64,000 nt of DNA from Epichloe hybrida. Its lineage: Eukaryota > Ascomycota > Sordariomycetes > Hypocreales > Clavicipitaceae. A program made the translations under genes and the position numbers. Positions 25,312 through 37,032 of the stretch are shown here, one piece after another. The notes under the pieces are model-generated. The model searched no databases, was not told the DNA's origin, and worked only from the letters and a program-made list of their open reading frames with translations. Location of the stretch: the NCBI GenBank assembly GCA_019022495.1, contig JAFEKR010000003.1, positions 1,302,001 through 1,366,000 of the forward strand, written 5' to 3'. The stretch's first letter is position 1. Every line of letters begins with the position of its first letter.

Positions 25312-26144
25312 ATAAGACCCTTAAAGAGCCTAGCAGGCATGCCTATCCTATTTATACTAAAGAAGGATAGAATACTATAGCTATATATTAACTATTAAGG
25401 GCTTAATAAGGTAATATAAAAGAATTACTATACTCTCCCCCTAATTTTAGAGATTCTTAATTAATACTAAGGGGCCTGTTTTTTTTCTAAGATTAATATT
25501 AAGGATATATATTACTAAATTTATATTAAAGAAGGTAATAAATAAAAGATAGCTTTTTATATATATTATAGGTACTATAAGTACCTTATAATACCTTTTA
25601 GGTTAATAAATACCCTAGCTACTTTCTAGAGTTATATTTATAAAGCGCTATATAGGCTAGTTAATACTATTTATATAGTGTATTTAGATAATATCTTAAT
25701 CTTCTCTAAGATAAAGAAGGAGCACACTAAATATAACTATAGTATAGCTAATTAAGAGCTACTTACTATAGTAAAGTTATTTAAACACTAGTAATATTAT
25801 ATTAAAGGCATGAAGATACCTATAGAGGTTTTATTAGACTATTATAACCTATAGACCTTTATAAGATAGTAGAAGCTAAATAGAAGATAGGTATAATAGT
25901 ATATATTCCTTTACCCTTTCTATTTTATAATTAAGTATAGACTAAGGAAGAGTAACCCTATAGATATACTATTAAGAAGGTTTAATTATAAGGGCAAACC
26001 TATATTAAATAAGGCACTCCTACTAAAGCTTTAAAGGAAAATAGTAAATATCTATATAGTAGAAGAAGAAGTACTAATATATTAAAGAAGTTATAGTATA
26101 ATACTAGTCTTAGAACCTACTAAGGTAAGAGTAGCCTAGGTAAA

Positions 26145-26411
26145 TATCAGGAGCACGGAGGCCAAGGGGCCATGGACGGGATAGTCACATGTTAAAGCCC
26201 TCGGATAAGCCTCGGGTTCCGCGGATGACTAAGTAGCTATAAGATAGCCACGTGCACGTAGTAGGGTATTTAGACAAGGACTGCCTATAAGAGATATAGA
26301 AGGTTAGAGTTTAAGACCTTTATGCACCTACCCCTAAGTAGTAGCTCTCTAGCTACGACTAAGAACCTTAGCCTTCACTCCGTTTATATCTCCCTGTACA
26401 CAGTCGTGACA
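26145..26411. mobile_element. Solo LTR of an otherwise absent retrotransposon (267 bp)
   Basis: A GC-richer block running from TATCAGGAGC (RIP form of TGTCAGG) to GTCGTGACA, so its ends are TG...CA with a TGTCA/TGACA inverted repeat. It is flanked by a perfect 5-bp duplication GTAAA (26,140-26,144 and 26,412-26,416). The empty site is visible in the related gypsy copy at about 59,530-59,545. No interior or second LTR exists in the window, so it is a product of LTR-LTR recombination. It is much less RIP-affected than its host element, suggesting a late arrival. Confidence 0.85.
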
Positions 26412-29362
26412 GTAAAAGGCTAGTTAGCCGCTATAAATCTAGTAATAGGTTAGCTAAATAAGGGTAATTTTAAGAAGAAAGTAATATGTGTTTAAGATAT
26501 TAGTATAGTATAAGTAATTTAGGGGGCTATTATATTACTAAATCCCTACTAATCTATAGTAAATAAACTATTAGTATAACTACTATAGAAAGTATAGGAT
26601 TAAGATTTAGATTTATAAAAGCATAGAGGTAAGGTTAACTCCTAAGTAAAAGGGAGGGGAAAAGCTAGTCTATAGTTATATAGTGTAAGGGGCCTCCTAA
26701 TATATAAAGACTAGGTAGTTATTCTATAAGAGCCTATCTTGTAATAGAAGCTTTTATAACTATACTATAATAATCTATTAGTAAGTTACTTTAGGACTAA
26801 ATATACTTTAGAGCTACTAAAATATTACTATTAGTAGCTAGTAATAAGTAAAGCTATTTTAGACTATATATCTAGCTATAGAGTATACTAGTATATAGTA
26901 GTAAAATAGCACTACCCTTATAAAAGCCTTAAATTACTACTAATACTAAGGTAACTATAGGTAGAGATCTTAATAGACTTTATTATAGGTTTACTACTAG
27001 TGTGGCTAGGTAAGTAAGAAACTAATATAATCCTAGTAATTATAGACTAATTTACTAAGTACTTTATCTTCCTTCCTATAAAGACTATAATTAATATAGC
27101 TAAATTAGTAAAGTTATTCTATAAGGAGATTAAGCTATAATTTAGAGCGCTAGAGGGTATTATATCTAATAGAGGGTTAGTATTCATAAGCTAATTCTAG
27201 TTAGAGATATATTACTAGTTATATATAAAGTAAAGGCTTTTAATAGTATTTTACCTCTAAACTAATAGGTAAATAAAGAGAATAAATTAGGTACTTAAGT
27301 ATTACTTATAATATTTTATTAAAGAGAACTAATAACTATAGCTAAAGCTACTCCTAATAGCCTAATTTATATATAATAATACTATTAATAGGATAATAGG
27401 CTACTCCCCTAACTACGCTCTTATAGGCTATATACCTAAGTTTTACCTTACTCTTAAGGGTAAGAGTATAGAGAGGGAGGTCCTAGAGGCTTATATATAT
27501 GTTAAAAAGCTATATAAGGTTAGGGAGAAACTAGTATATAACTAAGTAAGGGCTACTAAAGCATAGATAAAGTACTATAACTAGAGATATTAGCTAATAA
27601 CCTTAAAAAGAGAAAACTTAGTACTACTATTAGTAAAGAATATTAGGCTTAAGAACGTAAAATAGAAGCTAAACCTAAGATTTATTAGGCTATTTTAGAT
27701 ACTTAATGCTATAGGTAAATAAGCGTACTAACTAGTGCTACCTAATAAGTATAGCTAATTATATAATATGTTTTATATTAGCCTATTAGAGCTATAGAAT
27801 TACTAGGAAGACGCCCTAGATAAGGATATGCTAATACTAGACCTTAAAGATAATAATAATAAGTTTAAAATTAAAGAAGTTAGGGATTATAGGAAGATAT
27901 ATAAAGGTAATAAATACCTAGTAAAATAGAAGGGCTAGCTAAGCAAATATAATTAATAGGTAGTATTAGAAGATATAGAAGGTGCTTAATATATAATTTA
28001 AGCTTTCTATTAAAGTAAAATAAGTAGAAAGTATAGTAAGATATAAGTAAGTTATAAGTAATAAGGAATAAGGTAATTATAAAAAAGGCCTAGCCTTATT
28101 AGCCACTATTATACTCTAATTAAAACCCTTATTAGACTATTTACTAAATTATAAAAGAAAAGATACCTATAAGGAGGGGAGTCTTATAGGAAACCCTTTT
28201 ATAGTTGCCCCCTTATGTATTAAAATAATGCTATTATAAAGAAAGTACTTAGCGCCCTTACTCTTATTCTCCTAAACTACTACCTTTATTACCTAGAAAA
28301 ACTAGTGCTTTACCACCCCCTAGGGCATGAATCCTAGATTATACTATTATAGCTATAAAGTTATTTTTCTCTTCTAGGAATTATAATATATAGTATAGTT
28401 TAGCTATAAAAGTTAGTAAATAAGTAGTAAAGGAGAAGTAATAACTTATAATCCCTAGGGTAGGGATAGGATATATAGTAACTAAAAGTTACTAGTGTAA
28501 AATAATATACTAATTATATATAGCTAAAGTAGCTTACCTAGGGAGTAAGCAAAGGTCTAGAGAATATATAATAAAATATACCTAATAGACCTTAGTAGCC
28601 CTAGTTAAACTAAAGGAAACATAATAAGCTATATTAGCGTAATTAAACCCTAAAATAAGGTTTAGATAATAGGTGCTAAAATAGTAGCAAGTTACCTTAG
28701 AAAATATATAATTATTAGGGTTATTAGGGTCCTAATTACTTAGGGTATCTATTAAAGTTTTTACTTAATTAAGGGTAGTAAGAAAATTTATAAAATCCCC
28801 TTATATAGTTAGTATTACCTAGAGAGATATAGGTAATTAGGGACTAAAAGAGTAAAGAATATAATATACTTACTATCTTATAAGTATTGCTACGTTTAAT
28901 ACACTAAATATAATGCTTTAAATATTTCCCTTTAATAATAGTAATTAGCGCGCTAGGGAATTAATAGTTAATCTAAGGGATATTAGGCTTAGCTAGAGAA
29001 TTCTTCTTAAAGTCTATATAACCTATATATAGATAATATATATAGGAATATCCTCTTAAATAAATATTAGGGATAGCTATAATAATAATACTCTTAACGC
29101 TTTCCCTATCTAATTTTATTCTAATAATAAGGTAAGTAGTAAAGGTAAAGTTATAGTAACTAATAATATAATAGTATTTAAGGAAAAGTTTACTATAGAT
29201 AAGAAAGGGAAAAGTTAGTAATATAATAGGGAGTTATAGGTAAATTTATACTTAAACACTAATATTATTTATTATTATTTTAGTATAGTTACTACTTAGT
29301 AAATAGCTGTATAGTACTTACTAAAAGCTATTTAAAAGCCTAGCTAAAAGTAAGGGGGTAAT

Positions 29363-29564
29363 TATAAGGCCTTACTTATAACACTAGTACACTAGCGTAT
29401 TACTAGGTAGGCACACTATGCCCTAGGGCTAGGTTTACGTAACACTAGCGAGTTACTACCTATAAGTTAGTAACTCGCACGCATAACACACTTAGACCTA
29501 GCAAGCTTTAGTCAATATACGAACGCCCCCATACCTTTTGCCTAGCTATCCCTTTGTTCTCACA
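29363..29564 (+). repeat. Gypsy G 3' LTR (202 bp)
   Basis: Begins TATAAGGCCTT (RIP form of TGTGAGGCC) right after a purine tract (AAGTAAGGGGGTAAT, about 29,347-29,361) and ends TTCTCACA. The polypurine tract fixes this as the 3' LTR of the plus-strand copy. Confidence 0.85.
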
Positions 29565-30268
29565 ATATAGGCCAAAAGATATAATTCCTAATTCTAAGCT
29601 AAGCCTTTATTAGGCTTATTATTATCCTACCCTTTATAGGAGGTAAGAAATACCTAGAATCTTTTCTCTAAAGGGGGTATATAATATGTTTTACTAGCTT
29701 ACTAGTAGTTCTTTTCCTTTTAATATTCTTTAGTAAAGTAATTAAAGAACTAGCAGCCGCTCTTACCATATATAAAGCAAGGCTTAGTGCTTAGCCTAGG
29801 GCTTTATCTATAATAGCTTCCTCTGCTATAAGGGGATAATTACTATATATACTAATAATTAGTAAATATAGCCTTTAGAGGGTCTTCTTACTAGTACTAA
29901 AGGTATTAGGAGAACCTCTTATTTAATTCTATAATAGTAATTACCTTACGGAGGTCTCTAGTAAGACTTTTAAAGCCTAGGGAGTATATATATTTTACTA
30001 TCTAATATTTAGGCATACTAGCTATAGTATTTAAGGCTTACTTATAAAGCTTAGTATTTACTATTTTAGTAGGGTATAGTTCTCTATGGATTTTCTTAAG
30101 GGTTAATAATGTAATCTTAAGGTAATTAAGCTTGCTTTTATTAGGGTTCTTCTTAATTATATTCTTTAATATTATATTACTCTATTAGTAGTAATAGAAT
30201 TACTAGTTACTTTTTGTCTTAAAGCGTTAATAAATGTAGGTAATTATCTCTTTATAGGAATAGTTATT
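29565..30268 (-). mobile_element. Copia A copy 2, middle piece
   Basis: Collinear with 3987-4693 of copy 1 (starts at GCCAAAAGATATAAT). It covers the gag/zinc-knuckle region on the minus strand and is interrupted at 30,268 by the complete plus-strand copia A. Its last five bases TTATT are the target duplication. Confidence 0.82.
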
Positions 30269-30525
30269 TGTTGATTCCTTCGGATCTTCATCGGTTCAAT
30301 CGTGGCCAAAGACTAGACTAATTGTGGGTCCGGCGCGATGCACGCGATATGATTAGCTGCATTAATTCGCCACCCCCTTTTATGCCTCACATACAGATTT
30401 CGCTCACTTTTCTAGCATCTAGACTTTCCCTCTCTTCTCCCTCTTTCCTAGCTAGCTAACTAACTATTATTAACTTTAATTTATATAGGATTTATTACTT
30501 ACGTAGGACCTTAGTGCATCTAACA
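30269..30525 (+). repeat. Copia A copy 3, 5' LTR (257 bp)
   Basis: TGTTGATTCC...TCTAACA. Differs from the 3' LTR at 36,776-37,032 by scattered C/T and G/A changes. The leader just after it (CTAATTAGTGGTTAACTT, 30,526 onward) is shared by other copies and is probably the primer site, though I cannot assign the tRNA. Confidence 0.9.
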
Positions 30526-31189
30526 CTAATTAGTGGTTAACTTTATAACTATAGATAAGCTAGGTATTATAAGAAGAGACATTTCTATAGACACTACTAC
30601 CACTACCCCTTATTATGCCGTAACGGTCATTATAGTAAAGAGGTATAACTGCATAAGTATGCTAAAGGAAAAGACTAGAATCCTAGTTATAGGCTTGTTA
30701 GGCTTCTAAGGAATTAATCTATTAACCCTTAGGCTTAGGGATATAACTTTGTTATATCTATCTAGGATATTATTGTTAATTGTTGATTTTATTATTTATC
30801 ATAAGAAAACTAACCAACTAACCGAATCTATTGCCGCAAGGCATTTATTTCAAACCTGATGTTAAATAACCTTAGCTAAGCTAGCTAACATATTTATAAC
30901 TTCTCTATAAATATTCCCTTTATCTAATAGACCTTTAATTTATTTATACAAGTATTTACAGCTTGTTTTTTGCCCCCTTTATTATTAGTGCTATTCGCCC
31001 TATACTTATTAGTAAGAAAGAGAGATTATCTCCTTCCCTCCTTTTTATAAAAAACAGGAAGTGGTAATTCCTATTATTCCCTTGTTACTTTTCCTATTAT
31101 TTTCTAGTTACTTTTAGAAACTATATTGCTTTCTTTATCTCTATTAATTTATTCTTATCGCTGCTTTTGCTACTTCTACTACTTTTTCT

Positions 31190-32800
31190 TCTATTTTTCC
31201 TGTTTTTATAACCTTCTAATTTTATTAGAGTAATAACGCTCCTAAAATACAAAAGAAGAACCTTACAACAGCAACAGGCAAATACAGGAGCTTAATTAGT
31301 AGCAAAAACAACAAATTAGTAACATTTCTTCTATAGTTAAAAATAGCAGAGGAATCTAGACCTTCCATAAGAGGAAGGGCTACTAGTAATAGCAAGGCTT
31401 TAATTATCACCCCTAAGAGACCTTAAAGACATGAATTACCCCCACGCCTTTAATAGCTTACTTACAAATTCTTATATAACTAGAAAGAATCTGTTAAGCT
31501 AGATCTAGACACTACTATATAGCTTAAGCTTAATAACCAAATTACAAGATTTATTAACCTTAGTAAGCATTAAGGATAGAGAGATAATAACCTATAGGAA
31601 TTATTCTAAGAAGACTTTAAAGGCTAGTCTAAAGACACCTTTAAAAGGGCATCTAAGGATATTATTAGAGAATTACGCAATTCTTTACAAGATTATGGCG
31701 TCCTTATTAGGCAAGGCCTAGGATATTTAATCCTAGCATTGCTTAAGGAAGTGCTGTATTAAACCTTAATGCCCCTTTAGTCATAGGAAAGATCACAAGA
31801 AAGACTACAATCTTCCAAACCCCTAGAACCTTAACATTAACAGCCTTAATAACCTACCCTAGAAATTAACCATCCCTAACCCTAGAGATTACTCAAACCC
31901 TTATAAGAACCCCCACAACAATCCCTATTATATTAATAGCTCTATCTAGATAGTTATTATTAAGAATAACTAGTGGACTATTATTTATAACAAATTATGC
32001 CTTTATAACAATTCCCCTCCGAAGATTAGATTATAAAGAAGATCTTAGAGCTTATAAAGATATATAAGAATAGTAACTACTATAGTGGAAAGCTATATAA
32101 CTTCTTAATACTAAAGATTACGCTCTTTAAAAACAAGTATAATAGAATTAACCTTCCTTAAACGTATTATTAGAAGGCTTTCCCTATTATGTTAATAGGT
32201 AATACTAAGTAATATTACCTTAATTACCTCTTTAGGAATAACTATTCCTATAAAGAGATAATTACTTATATCTATTAACGCTTTAAGACAGAAAGCAACT
32301 AGTAATTCTATTACTATAAGTAGAGTAGTATAACGCTAAAGAGCATAATTAAGAAAAACCCTAATAAAAGTAAGCTTAAGTGCCTTAAGATTATGTTATT
32401 AACCCTTAAGAAAATCCACAGAGGCCTATACCTTACTAAGATAGTAAATACTAAACTTTATAAGCAGGCCTTAAACGCTATAGCTAGTGTGCCTAAATGT
32501 TAAATAGTGAAATACATACACTCCGCAGGCTTCGAAAGTCTTACTAGAGACCTCCGTAAGGTAATTACTATTATGGAATTAAATAAGAAGTCCTCCTAAT
32601 ACCTTTAGTACTAATAAGGAGACTCTCTAGAGGCTATGTTCACTAATTGCTAGTACGGATAATAATCCTATAGCAGAGGAAGCTATTATGGATAAAGCCC
32701 TAGGCTAAGCACTAAGTAATGCTTTATGTGTGGTAAGAGTGGCTACTAGTCTTCTAATTACTTTACTAAAGAGTGTTAAAAGGAGAAAGACTACTAGTGG
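31190..32800 (+). pseudogene. Copia A copy 3 gag remnant with zinc knuckle
   Basis: Lys/Asn/Ser-rich frame with frequent TAG/TAA stops. Near 32,722-32,775 it reads C-F-M-C-G-K-S-G-(Y), the start of the knuckle in which fungal copia gags usually have a further Cys and His. The Cys-to-Tyr change is a G-to-A transition. The capsid part upstream cannot be matched with confidence by eye. An open frame of 61 residues on the opposite strand (31,225-31,410) is antisense to it. Confidence 0.65.
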
Positions 32801-33639
32801 GCTAGTAAGACATACTATACACCCCCTTTAGAGAAGAGATTCTAAGTATTCCTTGCCTCCTACAAAGGGTAGAATAATAATAAGCCTAATAAAGGCTTAG
32901 GTAAGAATTAGGAAGCATATCTTATAGCTTATATAGAAGCTAAAGATAATAATAATAATATTAAGAAGCTACTATTAATAGCATATCTAAGTATTATATA
33001 ATTCTTCTACTCTGGATTACAGACTAACCATAACGCTACTAATGTTAATATCCTTATAACCCTTAATAATTAAGCCTTCTAACACGCATTCCTCAGGTAG
33101 GAGCTTTACGAGCCATAAGAGTGCAATAAAGGCTTAATTTACTATGTCTCTAAAGAACGCTATTCTAAAGAGGTCTTTAGAGGGATTATGCCTAATACTA
33201 GCGCTATAGGAAAGTTAACTATAGGAGAGGCATAAGTAAAGGCTCTATTAAGATTAATACCTTTATTAAAGGTAACCCCTTACGAACCCTAAATTATCAC
33301 ATTTAGCGCTAGATTAGTAGTTACAAGAGAAATCCTTTATGTGCCTATAGAACTTAGAGAGCTTAAATTCTACATCCTTAACACAGCTACCCCCTTCCTC
33401 TTCTTAATCACTAATATAAATAAAATGCAAGTCAAGATTAATAACCTTACTAACATACTTATCTAAGGTAACAAGACTGTACCTATTGTATAACAATAGG
33501 GATATCCTTAGTAGTTACTAGAAGCAAAAGAAATAGTTACCTTCTACTTTTTAGAAGGAGATATCTATTAATTATATTATTAACTTAGTTACCTTTCTGT
33601 TTAATGGCTTGTAAAGATCCTTTACTAAGCTACTTATGA

Positions 33640-34210
33640 AGTTAAACGCTAGGTAATTAAGAAATTGACTAAAGTCTGCTACCATTGCTAGATACACGGA
33701 AAGGCCCCTAGCTAATTCAAATTCATAATTAAAGATAACTACGAATTCAACTACAAGATCATTGTTAATATTATATAGATCGATGGCCAACTAGTGCTTC
33801 ACATTATTAATTTAGTAACCTTATTCTAAGTAGCCTAATTCCTTAATTTAAAGAAGCAGAAGGCTTAAGATATCTAGGATATAATTCGCGAATGTTAGAT
33901 TAACACTTATCTCGGACCTCTAGAATGGATTATACACGACGCTAGTAATAACTTCGCCTCCACTAAGTTTAAGCACTATACTTAACTAATGTTAATTAAG
34001 ACTAATAAGATACTAATTAAAGCCTACAATAGCATTAGAAAGGTTAAGAGATATCACGGACCTTTACGCTAAGCCTATGATATTATTATAGACTTAATTA
34101 AAACGGAACTCACACCAGAATAATATCTCTAAATAGCTATTAAGGTAATTAATAACTCTGCAGGCCTAAACGGTATTATCCTAACCCTACTAGTCTTTAG
34201 AGGCTACTTG
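33640..34210 (+). pseudogene. Copia A copy 3 integrase remnant
   Basis: The plus strand shows the end of the HHCC zinc region (about 33,676), an aspartate-containing segment ending I-D-G-Q-L-V-L-H (about 33,775-33,800), H-D-A-S-N-N-F (about 33,935) with the second catalytic aspartate, and R-Y-H-G-P-L (about 34,050), preceded by the position where the catalytic glutamate is expected. Several stops interrupt it. The block near 34,165-34,205 ends L-L-V-F-R-G, as in this fungal copia integrase group. Confidence 0.75.
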
Positions 34211-35089
34211 TAAATAATAGATAAGTTACTACTAAGCATCTCTGTTATTTAACATGCTAAAGTAATTCGCAAAGCCACTAATAAAGTCCACTATTATCTA
34301 GCTTTATAGCAGGTCTATGATACCCTTAAAGCCTAGAATAGCCCTAATATAGCGCCTATATATTAGCTACCCCTATAGGCTAATATATACGTGTAAAGAG
34401 AGAAAGGTAGCTAGTATAGCCTATATAAGCTGCTTACTACTAATAAAGAGACCTATACTATTAACATACCTTATAGCCTAGCGAAGTTTTGCTCTATAGT
34501 AGTAAAGCCTTATTATAAAGACCTATATATTATAGAGAGACTGGAGTAGTAGGAAATAAAGCCTCATAACACGCTAGAGTAGTAGGAGATAAAGCCTAGT
34601 AATGTAGAGGAAAAAGTAACTATATAACTAACTACTACTACTAAAAGAGATTCTCTAATAGAAGAAAGCAAAGAGCTATAGGCACTAGCTAAGAGAAAAT
34701 AAGGAAGACTAAGAAAGGCCCTTACGGTTTAATTCATAAGTGCGGGAGAGTCTAATAAAGAGGCTTATAAAGCCTAAAAGGCCCTAAGGGGAAGCTATTA
34801 AGTTAAAGACTTATTACTACGCCCTAAAGGAATAAAAGTAAGGAAAAGAAGACCTTATAGCCCTAAGAAGGATATTAGCCTAGTTTAGCTCTATATACTT
34901 ATGAATAAAGATTAAGAGAAGGCCTTTATTTAAGAGGTTATAACTAGAGGGATGCTAAGCATAGTATTCCTTATAGTAAAGGAAGAGGCTAATTAGAACC
35001 TTGCCCTTTAGCTCCGCTAAGAAGGAAGGATTATAACCCTAGGAAAACCCTTTAAGCAATTTAATTAAGCTAAGATTAACGCTTTACAA

Positions 35090-36560
35090 GCTTGTAATAT
35101 GTTCAAATTCATTAAGTTTAACCTAGCGAAGCATAGAGGTCATAGAATCTTCAATTCTTATATAGTTAGAGAGATCAAAGGCAAAGGAATAGACTTACTG
35201 TATAAGAAATCTCGTCTCGTTATACAAGGCTATAATGATAAAGGAAAGGAATTTATCCTAACGTAATCGCTAACAATATAACAAGCAAGCTAACGCCTTA
35301 TCATAGCTATCGCTCTGTTATTGAAAAGAAGAGGCATTTACCTTTAGATTCGTGATATTATATAAGCCTATACTTAATCACATACGGTGCTAATGAGGCT
35401 AATTATTATAAGATTACTAAAGCAAATTGCATATCTCTTTCTAGAAGGGACTGTAATTAAATTAATTAGACCTCTTTACGGGATTATAAAGGCCAGAACC
35501 CACTAGTAGGCAACGTACTTCTATTACTATAGGGATAACCTTAATATAATAACCTTAACTTACAATCCTTGCTTATTAATTATAGCCCTGAATAATAAGA
35601 ATCTCTTTAGCATTATTAGAATGCAAACTAATGATATATTAGGCCTAAGCGATAATAACTTCTTCTAAAAAGAAGAGAAAGAGCTCTAGAAGGCTAATTT
35701 TATAGCTAAAGAAAAGCAATAATTAACCGCTAAGAACCCCCTTATCTTTAACGGCTGTATCTTAACCTAGAATACTAATAATTTACTAATCTTAACCTAG
35801 AAAGGTTAGAGTTAGAAGATTAAGGAAGTTAATCCTTAATCCTTAATAGTAAAGTAAGATTATATAGAGCAACAAGTGCGAGGAAGCTATATTATAACTA
35901 TGTATTAACTAGAGGCTTTGTATAACCTTTTAATTATAGCTTAACACTAAGAGCCCTCTACGGAAGATATTATATATCTTAATAAACGCCTTAAATAGCA
36001 GATTAAGAATTAATAGCACGGACTATGATATATTCCTTTAGTCCTTAAGGAGGTAAAGCTCTTTATGTTCGTAGATAGATCGCTTGCTAATAATAAGGAT
36101 TTGAGCTCACAGATCGGATACGTGATCGTAATTAGCAACGAGATAATATAAGATAATAACACCTTTATTATAAAAGGTAACATTATTATATATAGCTTAA
36201 TAAAGAGTAAGAGAGTTACTTATAGCGCGCTTACCTCTAAGTTATATAGCATAGTTTAAGGCGTAGACATTACCTACGCGATTTCCACGACTTTACATTA
36301 GATCACGGATTAATTAAAGATACCTCGAATTCCTACAATTCTCTATACTAATTCTTTTTTATTATACAAATGTCTTGTGAAGCTAGGAACCACAAAGGAG
36401 AAAAGACTAATGATTAATATTATAGCTCTTTATTAATTATATGAAAGGCATAAGATTTACGAAGTTAGGTGGATTAATAGCAACAATAATCCGGCGGATG
36501 TAATAATAAAAGCATTACTAAATTTATTACTTACCTCTTTGATTAATTTAAACGAATTAA
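35090..36560 (+). pseudogene. Copia A copy 3 reverse transcriptase and RNase H remnant
   Basis: RT: an N-terminal F-I-K-F-N-L-A-K-H block at about 35,105, the G-K-E-F-I-L block at about 35,240, and a degraded palm to about 35,700. RNase H: L-F-M-F-V-D at about 36,060, with D-L-S-S-Q-I-G-Y-V-I at about 36,100, a signature of the fungal copia RNase H. Stops fall at glutamine and tryptophan positions. It gives the frame against which the fragments at 1642-1836 and 18,485-18,685 (antisense) can be understood. Confidence 0.8.
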
Positions 36561-36775
36561 CGATTTATATTAAAGGATAGGTAAAGAGACCTATAATATT
36601 AGGAGACAGGAGCTTAGGTAAGGACTAACGGATTAATTTAATTAACTAATGCCACAATAGCTAATTAAAGCAGCGGATTCCTATTAAGGGATTCACTAGT
36701 GTATACTTTCCTTTAATCTGATTTTTATTACGTTTTTAAGCTCTTTAGCCACAAAGGAAAAAGAGAGATTACTAG

Positions 36776-37032
36776 TGTTAATTCCTTCGGATCTTCATTA
36801 GTTTAATCATAGCCAAAGACTAGACTAATTATAGGTCTGGCGCGATGCACGTGATATAATTGGCTACATTAATTCACCACCCCCTTTTATGCCCTATATA
36901 CGGATTTCGCTCACTTTTCTAGCATCTAGACTTTCCCTCTCTTCTCCCTCTTTCCTAGCTAGCTAACTAACTATCATTGACTTCAATTTATACGGGATTT
37001 ATTACCTGCGCAGGACCTTGGTGCATCCAACA
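36776..37032 (+). repeat. Copia A copy 3, 3' LTR (257 bp)
   Basis: TGTTAATTCC...TCCAACA, preceded by a purine-rich tract at about 36,753-36,768 and followed by the TTATT duplication. Confidence 0.9.

Larger units (their letters stand above)
25312..29564 (+). mobile_element. Ty3/gypsy element G, plus-strand copy (5' truncated)
   Basis: Starts in the RT fingers (a segment resembling A-G-M-P-I-L-F-I-L-K-K-D at about 25,340), passes the RT active site (Y-L-D-N, about 25,680), then shows an internal deletion, RNase H, integrase (about 26.7-27.7 kb), and ends with a 3' LTR (29,363-29,564). The missing 5' half was presumably removed with the insertion of the opposed copy at 20,201-25,311. A solo LTR interrupts it at 26,145-26,411. 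All frames are broken by RIP-type stops. The right end adjoins copia A sequence at 29,565. Confidence 0.8.
30269..37032 (+). mobile_element. Complete Ty1/copia retrotransposon A, copy 3 (RIP-dead)
   Basis: A full 6764-bp element: 5' LTR 30,269-30,525, interior, 3' LTR 36,776-37,032, bordered by a perfect TTATT duplication (30,264-30,268 and 37,033-37,037). Order on the plus strand: gag (about 31.2-32.7 kb) with a CxxC zinc-knuckle remnant at about 32,722, integrase (about 33.6-34.2 kb), RT (about 35.1-35.7 kb), RNase H (about 36.05-36.55 kb), and a purine tract AAAGGAAAAAGAGAGA just before the 3' LTR. Integrase keeps the sequences H-D-A-S-N-N-F and R-Y-H-G-P-L, recognisable from fungal copia integrases. 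Many TAG/TAA stops at glutamine positions make it non-coding. It sits inside another copy of its own family. Confidence 0.92.

Noticed and set aside
33572..33790. 72-residue minus-strand frame
   Set aside because: Antisense to the copia A integrase, which reads on the plus strand here.
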